From positions 434,001-498,000 of the forward strand of contig NZ_CP032548.1 of the NCBI RefSeq assembly GCF_003867015.1: a stretch of DNA of 64,000 nucleotides. The letters are read 5' to 3'. The translations under genes and the position numbers were made by a program. Shown here in pieces: positions 45,737 to 53,742 of the stretch (its first letter is position 1; every line of letters starts with the position of its first letter). The DNA comes from Tenacibaculum singaporense. Lineage in GTDB: Bacteria > Bacteroidota > Bacteroidia > Flavobacteriales > Flavobacteriaceae. The notes under the pieces are model-generated. The model was not told where the DNA came from. It saw nothing but the letters and a program-made list of their open reading frames with translations, and did not search any database.

Positions 45737-45770
45737 TTTGGAAAATAGCTACACTAAAAATGTAAGTTTA
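45737..45770 (+). promoter_or_regulatory. candidate promoter of the precursor genes
   Basis: TTTG (45737-45740) and TAAGTTTA (45763-45770, one base off TAnnTTTG) lie 20 bases before the first precursor ATG in the divergent gap. Nothing else promoter-like stands out. Confidence 0.35.
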
Positions 45771-45789
45771 ATTTTAAATCCAATATAAT

Positions 45790-46008
45790 ATGGAAAATTT
45801 AAGTAAAGTCGAAAGCTTTGAAAGCTTTCAGGTTTCAAAACAGGTAATGAACCAAGTTGCTGGTGGACGTACCAAAAGTTTTGCAAGAGATTCGGGTTCT
45901 GGATCATGTCATAAAGTAATTGATAATAATTCAGGAGAAGTAATCAAATCAAAACCTAAAGACAGGTACGACAGAGCGGGTAAGTGTGATGAATTTGATA
46001 ATCAATAA
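45790..46008 (+). CDS. RiPP precursor peptide 1 (GG leader)
   Basis: This 72-residue peptide has a leader of about 26 residues (SFESFQVSKQVMNQVAGG) of the Bacteroidetes double-Gly type, cleaved after GG by C39 peptidases. The core starts RTKSFARDS and contains CHKVIDNNSGE, KPKDRY and GKCDEFDNQ. It has exactly two Cys, many Asp/Glu and Lys/Ser residues suited to ATP-grasp ester or amide links, and is very hydrophilic. It resembles TIGR04149-type precursors found with grasp-with-SPASM systems. Assignment rests on leader, size and neighbours. Confidence 0.8.
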   Translation: MENLSKVESFESFQVSKQVMNQVAGGRTKSFARDSGSGSCHKVIDNNSGEVIKSKPKDRYDRAGKCDEFDNQ

Positions 46009-46052
46009 TCATAACTTAAAAGAATTTTATTAACAATTAAAAATATACAATT

Positions 46053-46268
46053 ATGAAAAAAATAGAAAAAATAGAATCTTTCATTTCTTTTAAAATATCT
46101 GAAACACAACAAAGTTCAATCCTTGGGTCAAGAAGTAAACGTTTCGAATCTGAAACCAGAAATGAACCAGGTGGATCAGGAAATACTTATTGTTTTAAAG
46201 TTATTGATGATAATGATGGCGGGAATGAGAGGAAAAAATTTAAAAAGCGCTACGAAGGTAAGTGTTAA
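46053..46268 (+). CDS. RiPP precursor peptide 2 (GS leader)
   Basis: This 71-residue paralogue of the peptide just upstream has a leader SFISFKISETQQSSILGS with GS instead of GG at the cleavage site. The core starts RSKRFESE and repeats the pattern of peptide 1: C-F-KVIDDN-x-GG, K-RY, GKC, with Cys at both ends of that block. An insertion GGSGNTY precedes the first Cys. It is co-transcribed with peptide 1 and ends before a hairpin. Confidence 0.8.
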   Translation: MKKIEKIESFISFKISETQQSSILGSRSKRFESETRNEPGGSGNTYCFKVIDDNDGGNERKKFKKRYEGKC

Positions 46269-46296
46269 ATTAAGTTTATAACCTTTTAAAATTAAC

Positions 46297-46332
46297 AAAG
46301 ACCTTCTATAACTTATAAAAGGAAGGTCTTTT
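46297..46332 (+). terminator. hairpin after the precursor genes
   Basis: The arms AAGACCTTC/GAAGGTCTT enclose a loop of about 15 bases and are followed by TTTCTTT. As a leaky terminator it would let the precursor mRNA exceed the mRNA of the downstream enzymes. Confidence 0.65.
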
Positions 46333-46350
46333 CTTTATAATTATATTGAT

Positions 46351-47274
46351 ATGAAAAAATACATTTTAATATTAGTTTGCTTTGCTTGTTTTTTTACAGT
46401 TAGGGTTTATTCCCAAAATTATTTAGAATATTATAAAAAAATTAATGATGCTGAAATTAATAATTTAAATGGGAATTATGCGAAATCAGATTCATTATAT
46501 CATATTGCCTTTACTTTGGTTAAAAAACCTTTTAAAGAAGATTATTTTTTAGCTGCTAAGAACTCTGAAAAACTAGGTGATTGTCAAACAACCTATAATC
46601 ATTTACAACTAAGTCTTAAAAACGGATTATCTTTTAAAAGAATAAAAACAAAAGATTTTAGAAACTTTAAGGAATCTACTTTTTGGAGAAAACTGAAAGC
46701 TGAAAAAAAACAATTAGAAGAAACATACTTATCTAACATAAATGTCTCTCTAAGAGATGAAATCCGTGAAATGATAAAACAAGATCAAAAGGCTAGACGT
46801 CCTATTTTCGGAAGTTGGAAGCAAACAAAAAAAACAGATTATTATAATTATAATAGACTCTTAAAAATAATAGAAGAAAACAATAATAAATGGCCTGGTT
46901 TTTCTATCATAGGAGAGAATACACCTAAAGGAAAATACGATGTTACAGACAATATTTCTCTAATGTTATTGCATTTTAAAAGAAAACAAATAAAAACATT
47001 AAAGCCTTATATATTAGATGCTGTTTTAAAAGGAGAAATGTATCCTTATCATTTTGCTAGAATTATTGATTATAAATACTTTGGAGATGCAATTAAAATA
47101 ACTAAAGAGTCAAGTGGAAAGATAAAAATAAATACCTGTAACAAGTATGGAACATATTTAAACACCAAAATATGTGACTGTAAAAAAGCAGAAATAGAAC
47201 GTGAAAAAATCGGTTTTGAACCTTTAAAGGATTATTATAGAAAAAGAAAATCAAAATTTAAATGTTTGAAGTAG
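46351..47274 (+). CDS. secreted DUF6624-like protein of the RiPP cluster
   Basis: This 307-residue protein has a signal peptide (MKKYILILVCFACFF... ending VYSQ) and a helical TPR-like first half (YAKSDSLYHIAFTLVKK, GDCQTTYNHLQLSLKNG). The second half, LRDEIREMIKQDQKARRP, WPGFSIIGENTPKG, LMLLHFKRKQIK and NKYGTYL, fits the DUF6624 pattern. Proteins of this type recur in Bacteroidetes RiPP loci, but their role is unknown. It would act in the periplasm, 3 bases before the ATP-grasp gene. Confidence 0.65.
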   Translation: MKKYILILVCFACFFTVRVYSQNYLEYYKKINDAEINNLNGNYAKSDSLYHIAFTLVKKPFKEDYFLAAKNSEKLGDCQTTYNHLQLSLKNGLSFKRIKTKDFRNFKESTFWRKLKAEKKQLEETYLSNINVSLRDEIREMIKQDQKARRPIFGSWKQTKKTDYYNYNRLLKIIEENNNKWPGFSIIGENTPKGKYDVTDNISLMLLHFKRKQIKTLKPYILDAVLKGEMYPYHFARIIDYKYFGDAIKITKESSGKIKINTCNKYGTYLNTKICDCKKAEIEREKIGFEPLKDYYRKRKSKFKCLK

Positions 47275-47277
47275 TTT

Positions 47278-48231
47278 ATGATTTTAATAGTGTCCGAACT
47301 GTTAGATAGAAGTACAAATACAGTTTTAGATTGGTGCTTTAATTCCTTAAATATTATAAGAGCCAACAAGAACGACTTAAAAATTGTTTCTATAGACTAT
47401 CAAAAAGAAGAAATAATTTTTCAATTTAGAGAAGAGTTTATAAGCTCTAAAAATATAACTTCTTTTTGGTATCGAAGAGGTTATCTTGCCAACGACTATT
47501 CAATTAACAATAACAATAAAGATTTAGAATACTTAATTTATAGTCACCTAGATAGTGAGTGGAATGAAATTATCCGTTTTTTTACTCAAATCTTCGTTAA
47601 TAATAAAGTAAAATCTTTAGGTTCATACCAAGTTAAAGACCAAAAGCTTGCACAGTTAAAACATGCCCAAAAGGTAGGCTTGAGAATCCCTAAAACCTTT
47701 ATTACTTCTTCTAAAGAAGACCTACTTTTACGCAAGAAAAATTGTGATAACAATCTTATAACGAAAGGGATTAGTGCCTCACCATCATTTACTTTCGATA
47801 ATATTTCATTAGAAGGATATACAGAGTTAGTATCTAGTGAATTTATCCAATCATTACCAGATACTTTTTTTCCAAGTTTGTTTCAAGAAAGTATAGAAAA
47901 ATTATATGAACTAAGAATTTTTTATTTAAAAGAAAAATTTTATTCTATGGCTATTTTCTCACAAAATAACTTGCAAACAAAAATAGATGTTAGAAAGTAT
48001 GATGATTCCAAACCGAATAGGACTGTTCCTTACCAATTACCTAAGAGCATAGAGGAAAAGTTAAATAAATTCATGGTTAATATGGGCTTAGATACCGGGT
48101 CTATTGATATGTTAGTAGATAGAAATAATGATTTCTATTTTTTAGAAGTCAACCCTAATGGTCAATTTGGTATGGTTTCTACACCTTGTAATTATTATAT
48201 TGAAAGAGAAATAGCAAAAGAATTAATATGA
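47278..48231 (+). CDS. ATP-grasp peptide maturase (grasp-with-SPASM type)
   Basis: This 317-residue protein has an N-terminal region SFWYRRGYLAND, as in microviridin-type (graspetide) ligases. The ATP-grasp core has LITKGISASPSF, SEFIQ, the RIFYLKEKFYSMAIFSQ strand and the metal-binding FLEVNPNGQFGMV. It probably activates Asp/Glu side chains of the core and joins them to Ser/Thr or Lys, giving ester or amide rings. It is coupled by ATGA to the next small gene. Family membership (TIGR04192-like) is judged by pattern and context. Confidence 0.85.
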   Translation: MILIVSELLDRSTNTVLDWCFNSLNIIRANKNDLKIVSIDYQKEEIIFQFREEFISSKNITSFWYRRGYLANDYSINNNNKDLEYLIYSHLDSEWNEIIRFFTQIFVNNKVKSLGSYQVKDQKLAQLKHAQKVGLRIPKTFITSSKEDLLLRKKNCDNNLITKGISASPSFTFDNISLEGYTELVSSEFIQSLPDTFFPSLFQESIEKLYELRIFYLKEKFYSMAIFSQNNLQTKIDVRKYDDSKPNRTVPYQLPKSIEEKLNKFMVNMGLDTGSIDMLVDRNNDFYFLEVNPNGQFGMVSTPCNYYIEREIAKELI

Positions 48232-48452
48232 AAATAAATGAACTTCCTTTTTATAAAGGTTTTTTGAAAAAAGAATTAGAAAGTCTTCCTGTAAACTATC
48301 AACTTTTAACTCATTTTACTTTTGAACAAAAAGTAATAACATCTGAAAATAGTGAAAGCTCACAAGGAATAGAAATTAGTTTGTATAATGGAAAAATTCT
48401 CACTTCAGAAAAACATTTTTCTCCAATTTCAAAAATAATTGATTTTGACTAA
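48228..48452 (+). CDS. small unknown protein between the two maturases
   Basis: This 74-residue protein starts with an ATGA overlap at the ATP-grasp stop and overlaps the start region of the SPASM gene. The sequence LPFYKGFLKKELESLP followed by ITSENSESSQGIEISL is acidic-amphipathic, with no membrane segment and no Cys. I recognise no family. Size and position suggest a peptide-binding adaptor, or a subunit held by one of the enzymes. Confidence 0.65.
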   Translation: MKINELPFYKGFLKKELESLPVNYQLLTHFTFEQKVITSENSESSQGIEISLYNGKILTSEKHFSPISKIIDFD

Positions 48453-49515
48453 AAAGACAGCCTTATATAGTAATTGTATTTTAGTTAAAGGAGCTTCACG
48501 CTCTGTTATATGTGATTTGCAATTACAACAAATGCATTACATCCCTAATAGTTTATATGAATTATTAGAAAATCATTTAGGAAAGACAGTTGAAGATATT
48601 AAAAAGGCGTATAATAACAAATATGACGATATAATAGATAGTTATTTTCAATTTCTTGAAGAAAAAGACTGTGTGTTTTTTACTGAGCACCCTGAAAGGT
48701 TTCCTAAGTTGAACATGGATTGGGACTACCCACATGAAATCTCAAATGCTATAATCGATTATCATTCAAAATCAAGTTATGACATAATAAATGTATTAAA
48801 TCAACTTGATGAGTTAAAGTGTAAATCTATCCAAATACGCTTTTTTTCAAAAATTGAGAAAGAAAAACTAACTTCAATTTTAAGCTACCTCAAAGAGAAA
48901 GAGTCTATTATTGCTTCTGTAGAGGTTTATTTAGAAGTTTCTGAATGGACTAATAAAGATAGGCTTATAGATATTATATCTAGCTATCCTAGGGTAAATC
49001 AGTGTGTTGTGCATTCTTCAACTTTTGAAGACATAATAGACTTAGGAAATAAATATTTAATATACACTAAACAAAAAGTAAACTCAGAATTACATTGTGG
49101 AATAATATCTCCAAAATACTTTTCTATTAACCTAAAAACCTTTACCGAGTCTAAAAACTATAACTCTTGCTTAAATAGGAAAGTTTCTGTAGATAAAGAA
49201 GGTTTAATTAAAAATTGCCCATCTATGACAAACGATTATGGTAGCATTAAAAATACCACTTTAAAAAAAGTTGTAGAGAGTGAAAAGTTTAGACAAATTT
49301 GGTCTATAAAGAAAGATCAAATCAGCATCTGTAAAGATTGTGAGTTTAGGTATGTCTGTACAGATTGTAGAGCATATATAGAAGACTCTAAAGATAACTT
49401 TTCAAAGCCTATAAAATGTGGTTATAACCCATACACTAATAAGTGGGAAAAATGGAGTGAAAACCAACTAAAAAAAGTGGCTATTGAAAATTATGGTCTA
49501 ACTGAAATAATCTAA
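48439..49515 (+). CDS. SPASM-domain peptide maturase lacking the radical-SAM cysteines
   Basis: This protein is about 358 residues, starting at TTG 48439 or more likely TTG 48445; no ATG is available. An N-terminal PqqD/RRE-like region (IPNSLYELLENHLGKTVEDI) is followed by a TIM-barrel-sized middle without any CX3CX2C. The C-terminal SPASM set is complete: C-x15-C around SVDKEGLIKNC, then CKDCEFRYVCTDC and CGYNP. The grasp-with-SPASM partner family is known by its SPASM domain. Without the first cluster, SAM cleavage is doubtful, so it may act as a peptide-presenting protein. Confidence 0.83.
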   Translation: MILTKKTALYSNCILVKGASRSVICDLQLQQMHYIPNSLYELLENHLGKTVEDIKKAYNNKYDDIIDSYFQFLEEKDCVFFTEHPERFPKLNMDWDYPHEISNAIIDYHSKSSYDIINVLNQLDELKCKSIQIRFFSKIEKEKLTSILSYLKEKESIIASVEVYLEVSEWTNKDRLIDIISSYPRVNQCVVHSSTFEDIIDLGNKYLIYTKQKVNSELHCGIISPKYFSINLKTFTESKNYNSCLNRKVSVDKEGLIKNCPSMTNDYGSIKNTTLKKVVESEKFRQIWSIKKDQISICKDCEFRYVCTDCRAYIEDSKDNFSKPIKCGYNPYTNKWEKWSENQLKKVAIENYGLTEII

Positions 49516-49523
49516 ATAATCAA

Positions 49524-51719
49524 TTGAGTAAGTTTCCTGTATATAAGCAAGCAGAAGAAAAAGACTGCGGTCCTACTTGTATTAGAATAATTTCGAAATT
49601 TTATAAAAAAAACATTCCAGTTCAACACATACGTAGATTAAGTGAAACAACGAGGGATGGTAGTACTCTTTTAGGAATTAGCAGTGCTTCAGAAAAAATA
49701 GGGTTTAAGTCATTAGGTGTAAAACTAACCTTGAAAAAACTACTTGAAGCTCCCTTACCTTGTATTTTACATTGGAATAAAGAACATTTTGTGGTCTTAT
49801 ATAAAATATCTAACAAAGGAACTTTATTTCATATATCAGACCCTTCTTATGGTTTAATAACATATTCTAAAGAGGAATTTTTGAAGTTTTGGATAGGTAA
49901 TAATGCTAAAGAGACTACTAGAGAGGGAATAGCTTTATTATTAGAACCAACTCCAAAATTTTACGATGTTGATTTCAATAATAATAAAGAAAGGCTAGGT
50001 ATTTCTTTTCTTGCAAAATATTTATTTCCTTATAAGAAATTTTTAGTGCAGTTAGCTATAGGTTTATTAGCTGGTAGTTTATTGCAATTAATTTTCCCTT
50101 TCTTAACCCAAAGTATTGTTGATGTAGGCATTAAAAACCAAGATATTCATTTTATTTATTTAATTCTATTCGCTCAATTAGCTCTATTTTTTGGTAGAAC
50201 TGCTATTGAAGTTGTAAGGAGTTGGATATTATTACATTTAAGTTCTCGTATAAATATCTCGTTAATTTCAGACTTTTTTATTAAGCTAATGAATCTCCCT
50301 ATTTCTTTTTTCGACACTAGAATGACAGGAGATATTTTACAACGTATTAGCGACCATGAGCGAATTGAAAGGATTTTAACAACATCTTCTTTAAACGTTT
50401 TATTTTCAACAGTAAACCTACTTGTATTTAGCTTTGTATTAGCTTATTACAATATCCAAATTTTTGCAATATTTCTAGTTGGTAGTTTCTTTTACTTTTT
50501 ATGGATTACTCTTTTTTTAAAAAAAAGAAAAACTTTAGACTACAAACGTTTTTCTGAACTTAGTGAGGAACAAAGTAAAGTTATAGAACTTGTAAATGGA
50601 ATGCAAGAAATAAAACTACACAATGCTGAAAAGAAAAAACGCTGGTCTTGGGAGTATTTACAAGCTAGACTATTTAAAGTCTCAGTTGAAGGTCTTGCGC
50701 TAGAACAATACCAAAATGTTGGTTCAGATTTCATTAATGAATTAAAAAACATTCTGATAACAATCTTATCAGCTAAATTGGTTATTGATGGAGAAATTAC
50801 TTTAGGTATGATGCTAGCCATTAGCTACATTGTAGGACAATTAAACTCCCCTATTTCACAACTAATTGATTTTATGCGTGAAATTCAGGATGCCAAAATT
50901 TCTTTAGAACGTTTATCAGAAATCCATGAGAAAGAAGATGAAGAGCCACTTAATAAAGAACTCATCACAGACTTTAATACAAGCTTAAACTTAGACCTAA
51001 AAAAAGTTTCTTTTAGATACATTGGCACTCAAAAAAAAGTGCTCAAAAAAATAAACTTACATATTCCTACAAATAAAATCACTGCCATTGTAGGGGTTAG
51101 TGGAAGTGGTAAGACTACCCTAATGAAATTATTATTAAAGTTTTATAATCCTGACTCTGGAGAAATAAAACTAGGAAAACACGATTTTAAAAATATATCT
51201 CAGAAAAAATGGAGAGGTGAATGCGGAGTTGTTATGCAAGAAGGATATATTTTTAATGACACTATTGCTAATAACATTGCAATTGGTGATGATTACATTG
51301 ATAAAAAGAAGTTAGCTCATGCCGTTGATGTCGCTAATATTCAGGAGTTTATTGAAGAGTTACCATTATCATATAATACAAAAATTGGAAATGAAGGTAT
51401 TGGATTAAGTACGGGTCAAAAACAACGTTTATTTATTGCTAGAGCAGTCTATAAAAACCCTAACTTTTTATTTTTTGATGAAGCAACTTCTGCTTTGGAT
51501 GCCAACAATGAAAAAGTCATCATGGAAAAACTCAATACATTTTTCAATAATAAAACAGTAGTTGTTATTGCACACAGACTAAGTACTGTGAAAAATGCAC
51601 ATCAAATTGTTGTCTTAGATAAAGGAAAAATTGCAGAAGTTGGAAATCATGATACTTTAATTCAGGAAAAAGGAAATTACTATCATTTGGTAAAAAACCA
51701 ATTAGAATTAGGAAAATAA
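49524..51719 (+). CDS. C39-peptidase ABC exporter
   Basis: This 731-residue protein is read from TTG 49524. The N-terminal C39 peptidase has catalytic Cys15 in EEKDCGPTC, His in HWNKEHFVVLY and Asp in ISDPSYG. It cuts leaders after GG/GS. The membrane domain has about six helices (170-430). The ATPase has GVSGSGKTT, the signature LSTGQKQR and Walker B FLFFDEATSALD, with the switch His in AHRLST. It removes the leader and exports the matured peptides across the inner membrane. Confidence 0.94.
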   Translation: MSKFPVYKQAEEKDCGPTCIRIISKFYKKNIPVQHIRRLSETTRDGSTLLGISSASEKIGFKSLGVKLTLKKLLEAPLPCILHWNKEHFVVLYKISNKGTLFHISDPSYGLITYSKEEFLKFWIGNNAKETTREGIALLLEPTPKFYDVDFNNNKERLGISFLAKYLFPYKKFLVQLAIGLLAGSLLQLIFPFLTQSIVDVGIKNQDIHFIYLILFAQLALFFGRTAIEVVRSWILLHLSSRINISLISDFFIKLMNLPISFFDTRMTGDILQRISDHERIERILTTSSLNVLFSTVNLLVFSFVLAYYNIQIFAIFLVGSFFYFLWITLFLKKRKTLDYKRFSELSEEQSKVIELVNGMQEIKLHNAEKKKRWSWEYLQARLFKVSVEGLALEQYQNVGSDFINELKNILITILSAKLVIDGEITLGMMLAISYIVGQLNSPISQLIDFMREIQDAKISLERLSEIHEKEDEEPLNKELITDFNTSLNLDLKKVSFRYIGTQKKVLKKINLHIPTNKITAIVGVSGSGKTTLMKLLLKFYNPDSGEIKLGKHDFKNISQKKWRGECGVVMQEGYIFNDTIANNIAIGDDYIDKKKLAHAVDVANIQEFIEELPLSYNTKIGNEGIGLSTGQKQRLFIARAVYKNPNFLFFDEATSALDANNEKVIMEKLNTFFNNKTVVVIAHRLSTVKNAHQIVVLDKGKIAEVGNHDTLIQEKGNYYHLVKNQLELGK

Positions 51720-51720
51720 A

Positions 51721-53022
51721 ATGCCAGAAAATAATCATTTAGATAATATAGAATTACGAAGTGAAGAAGTACAAGAAATACTTACTAAAGTACCTCATTG
51801 GATGATTCGTTGGGGAAACTCTTTATTTTTAGTCTTAATTTTAATGCTGTTACTTTTATCTTGGTTTATCAAGTATCCAGATATTATCACTTCAGAGGCT
51901 ACTATAACTACAAAAATTCCTCCTCAAAAAGCATTTGCTAGAGTTACAGGGAAAATAGATACTATTTTAGTAAAAGACAATCAGCAAATCACAGAGGGTA
52001 GCCCTATTGCTCTTATCGAAAATACAGCTAATTATGAAGATGTGTTTTTTCTGAAGTCTATTTTAGATACTATTACCTTGAAAAAGGATAGCTTTTCTTA
52101 TCCTCTTGAAAAAATGCCTCTTTTATTTCTTGGAGATATAGAAAATGCCTATGCTAATTTTGAGAATAGCTATATACAATACATTTTAAACAAGCAGTTG
52201 CAACCCTACTCAAATGAAGCAATTGCTAACAGCATTACTACATCTGAACTAAGAAGAAGACTACAAAACCTTAAATCTCAAAAAAAAATAAACAAAGCTG
52301 AATTAGGTTTTAAAAAGAAAGACTTAGATAGAAGTCAATCTTTATTTGAAAAAGGTGTAATTTCTGCAAAAGATTATGAAACTAAACAATTAGATTATTT
52401 ACAAGCAGAGCGCAATTATCAAAACATGAGTTCTTCAATCTCTCAATTACGTGAAGCAATTGCCAACAGTAATAAAACCTCTAAAGGAACTGAAATCACT
52501 CGTATTCGTGAAGAAATGACCTTATTAAAAAATACTATTCAATCTTTTAATTTATTAAAGAAAGCTATTAAAGATTGGGAGTTACAATATGCTTTTATAT
52601 CTAAAATAAATGGAACGGTATCTTTTTTGAATTATTGGAATGAAAATCAAACGGTAACACAAGGAGATTTGGTTTTTACTATTATTCCTTCTAAATATTC
52701 AGCCTATATAGCTAAATTAAAAACTCCTTCTCAGAACTCTGGAAAAATAACAATTGGACAACGAGTAAATGTAAAATTGCAAAACTACCCTGATTATGAG
52801 TTTGGCGTTTTAAAAGGAACAGTCAATAATATTTCTATGATTCCTGATAAAGAGGGTTTTTATACGGTAGATGTGCTACTTCCTAAAAAGTTAGTTACTT
52901 CTTATGATAAAACTATAGTATTTAAACACGAAATGCGTGGAACAGCAGAAATCATTACTGAAGATTTACGTCTAATAGAGCGTTTCTTCTATCAGTTCAG
53001 ACAAGTTTTAAATAGAACTTGA
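51721..53022 (+). CDS. HlyD-family membrane fusion protein
   Basis: This 433-residue protein has one membrane helix (about residues 34-51) and a lipoyl half (ARVTGKIDTILVKDNQQITEG). A long coiled-coil hairpin (about 160-270) and the returning lipoyl/beta-barrel part (AFISKINGTVSFLNYWNENQ) follow. It starts 1 base after the exporter gene and links it to an outer-membrane channel that is not encoded here, presumably a TolC-like chromosomal protein. Confidence 0.92.
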   Translation: MPENNHLDNIELRSEEVQEILTKVPHWMIRWGNSLFLVLILMLLLLSWFIKYPDIITSEATITTKIPPQKAFARVTGKIDTILVKDNQQITEGSPIALIENTANYEDVFFLKSILDTITLKKDSFSYPLEKMPLLFLGDIENAYANFENSYIQYILNKQLQPYSNEAIANSITTSELRRRLQNLKSQKKINKAELGFKKKDLDRSQSLFEKGVISAKDYETKQLDYLQAERNYQNMSSSISQLREAIANSNKTSKGTEITRIREEMTLLKNTIQSFNLLKKAIKDWELQYAFISKINGTVSFLNYWNENQTVTQGDLVFTIIPSKYSAYIAKLKTPSQNSGKITIGQRVNVKLQNYPDYEFGVLKGTVNNISMIPDKEGFYTVDVLLPKKLVTSYDKTIVFKHEMRGTAEIITEDLRLIERFFYQFRQVLNRT

Positions 53023-53033
53023 TGAATACATAT

Positions 53034-53657
53034 TTACATTCGTTTCACTCGTAATTTTTTCACTTCTTCAATGGTTAAACCAGTAGCAAAAATAATCGTT
53101 TCATTATCAACTCCTTTTCTTTTTAACTGTTTAGCTATTTCAATATTTCTATTCTTTTCAATTATTTTTGACATTTCCTTTTTTATCTGTTCTTCTAAAA
53201 CATATTTAGGAACATATCTTTTGCTTTTTTCTAATTCCTCTAAAAGACCTATGTTTTTAAAACTCATATAACTCTTATCAGAGATAATTAAATGGTCTAT
53301 CACGTGGGTGTTTACTATAATACCTACTTGTATCAATCTATCGGTTAAATTCTTATCATTATCCGATGGCGTTAACTCTCCACTTGGGTGGTTATGACAT
53401 AACACAATTTTTACAGCTCTTTTTTGTAGGGCAAGACTAAAGACCTCCATAGGTTCTACCAACGTTGCATTAACTGTCCCTAAACTTATCAGTTCTATAA
53501 AAAGAATACGGTTGTTGTTTTCCAACCCAATAATCCAAAAATGTTCTCTGTTTTGGTCTATCTTACTTTCACGGAGTAATACCTTTTGCATGATTCCGTA
53601 AATATCATCTGAATTTAGAATTTTTATTTTTTCCGCTTCTGTCAATTTTATATCCAT
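53034..53657 (-). CDS. radC: RadC-like JAB-domain protein
   Basis: This 207-residue protein has the RadC core: FIELISLGTVNATLVEP, VLCHNHPSGELTPSDND with the HxHP...S...D metal motif, then IDHLIISD. A charged C-terminal helical tail of about 60 residues not usual in RadC ends in TIEEVKKLRVK. Such shorter RadC forms are common on mobile elements, where their role is unsettled. It is convergent with the HlyD gene and may be the last gene of the minus-strand module. Confidence 0.85.
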   Translation of the reverse strand: MDIKLTEAEKIKILNSDDIYGIMQKVLLRESKIDQNREHFWIIGLENNNRILFIELISLGTVNATLVEPMEVFSLALQKRAVKIVLCHNHPSGELTPSDNDKNLTDRLIQVGIIVNTHVIDHLIISDKSYMSFKNIGLLEELEKSKRYVPKYVLEEQIKKEMSKIIEKNRNIEIAKQLKRKGVDNETIIFATGLTIEEVKKLRVKRM

Positions 53658-53697
53658 AAAAACAAAAGTAAGGTTTTATTTTATTAACTCTTAGTAC

Positions 53698-53735
53698 AAA
53701 AAAATCCCGCAAAACAACTGTAAATCATCTTGCGG
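53698..53735 (-). terminator. terminator after the ArdC/RecA fusion gene
   Basis: On the minus strand CCGCAA...TTGCGG, a loop of 17 bases, is followed by GATTTTTTT. It separates the fusion gene from radC. Confidence 0.65.
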
Positions 53736-53742
53736 AATATTT

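Noticed and set aside
44096..53022. Lanthipeptide or lasso-peptide cluster
   Set aside because: No LanM/LanB/LanC, lasso cyclase or transglutaminase-like protease is present; ATP-grasp plus SPASM proteins explain the locus better.
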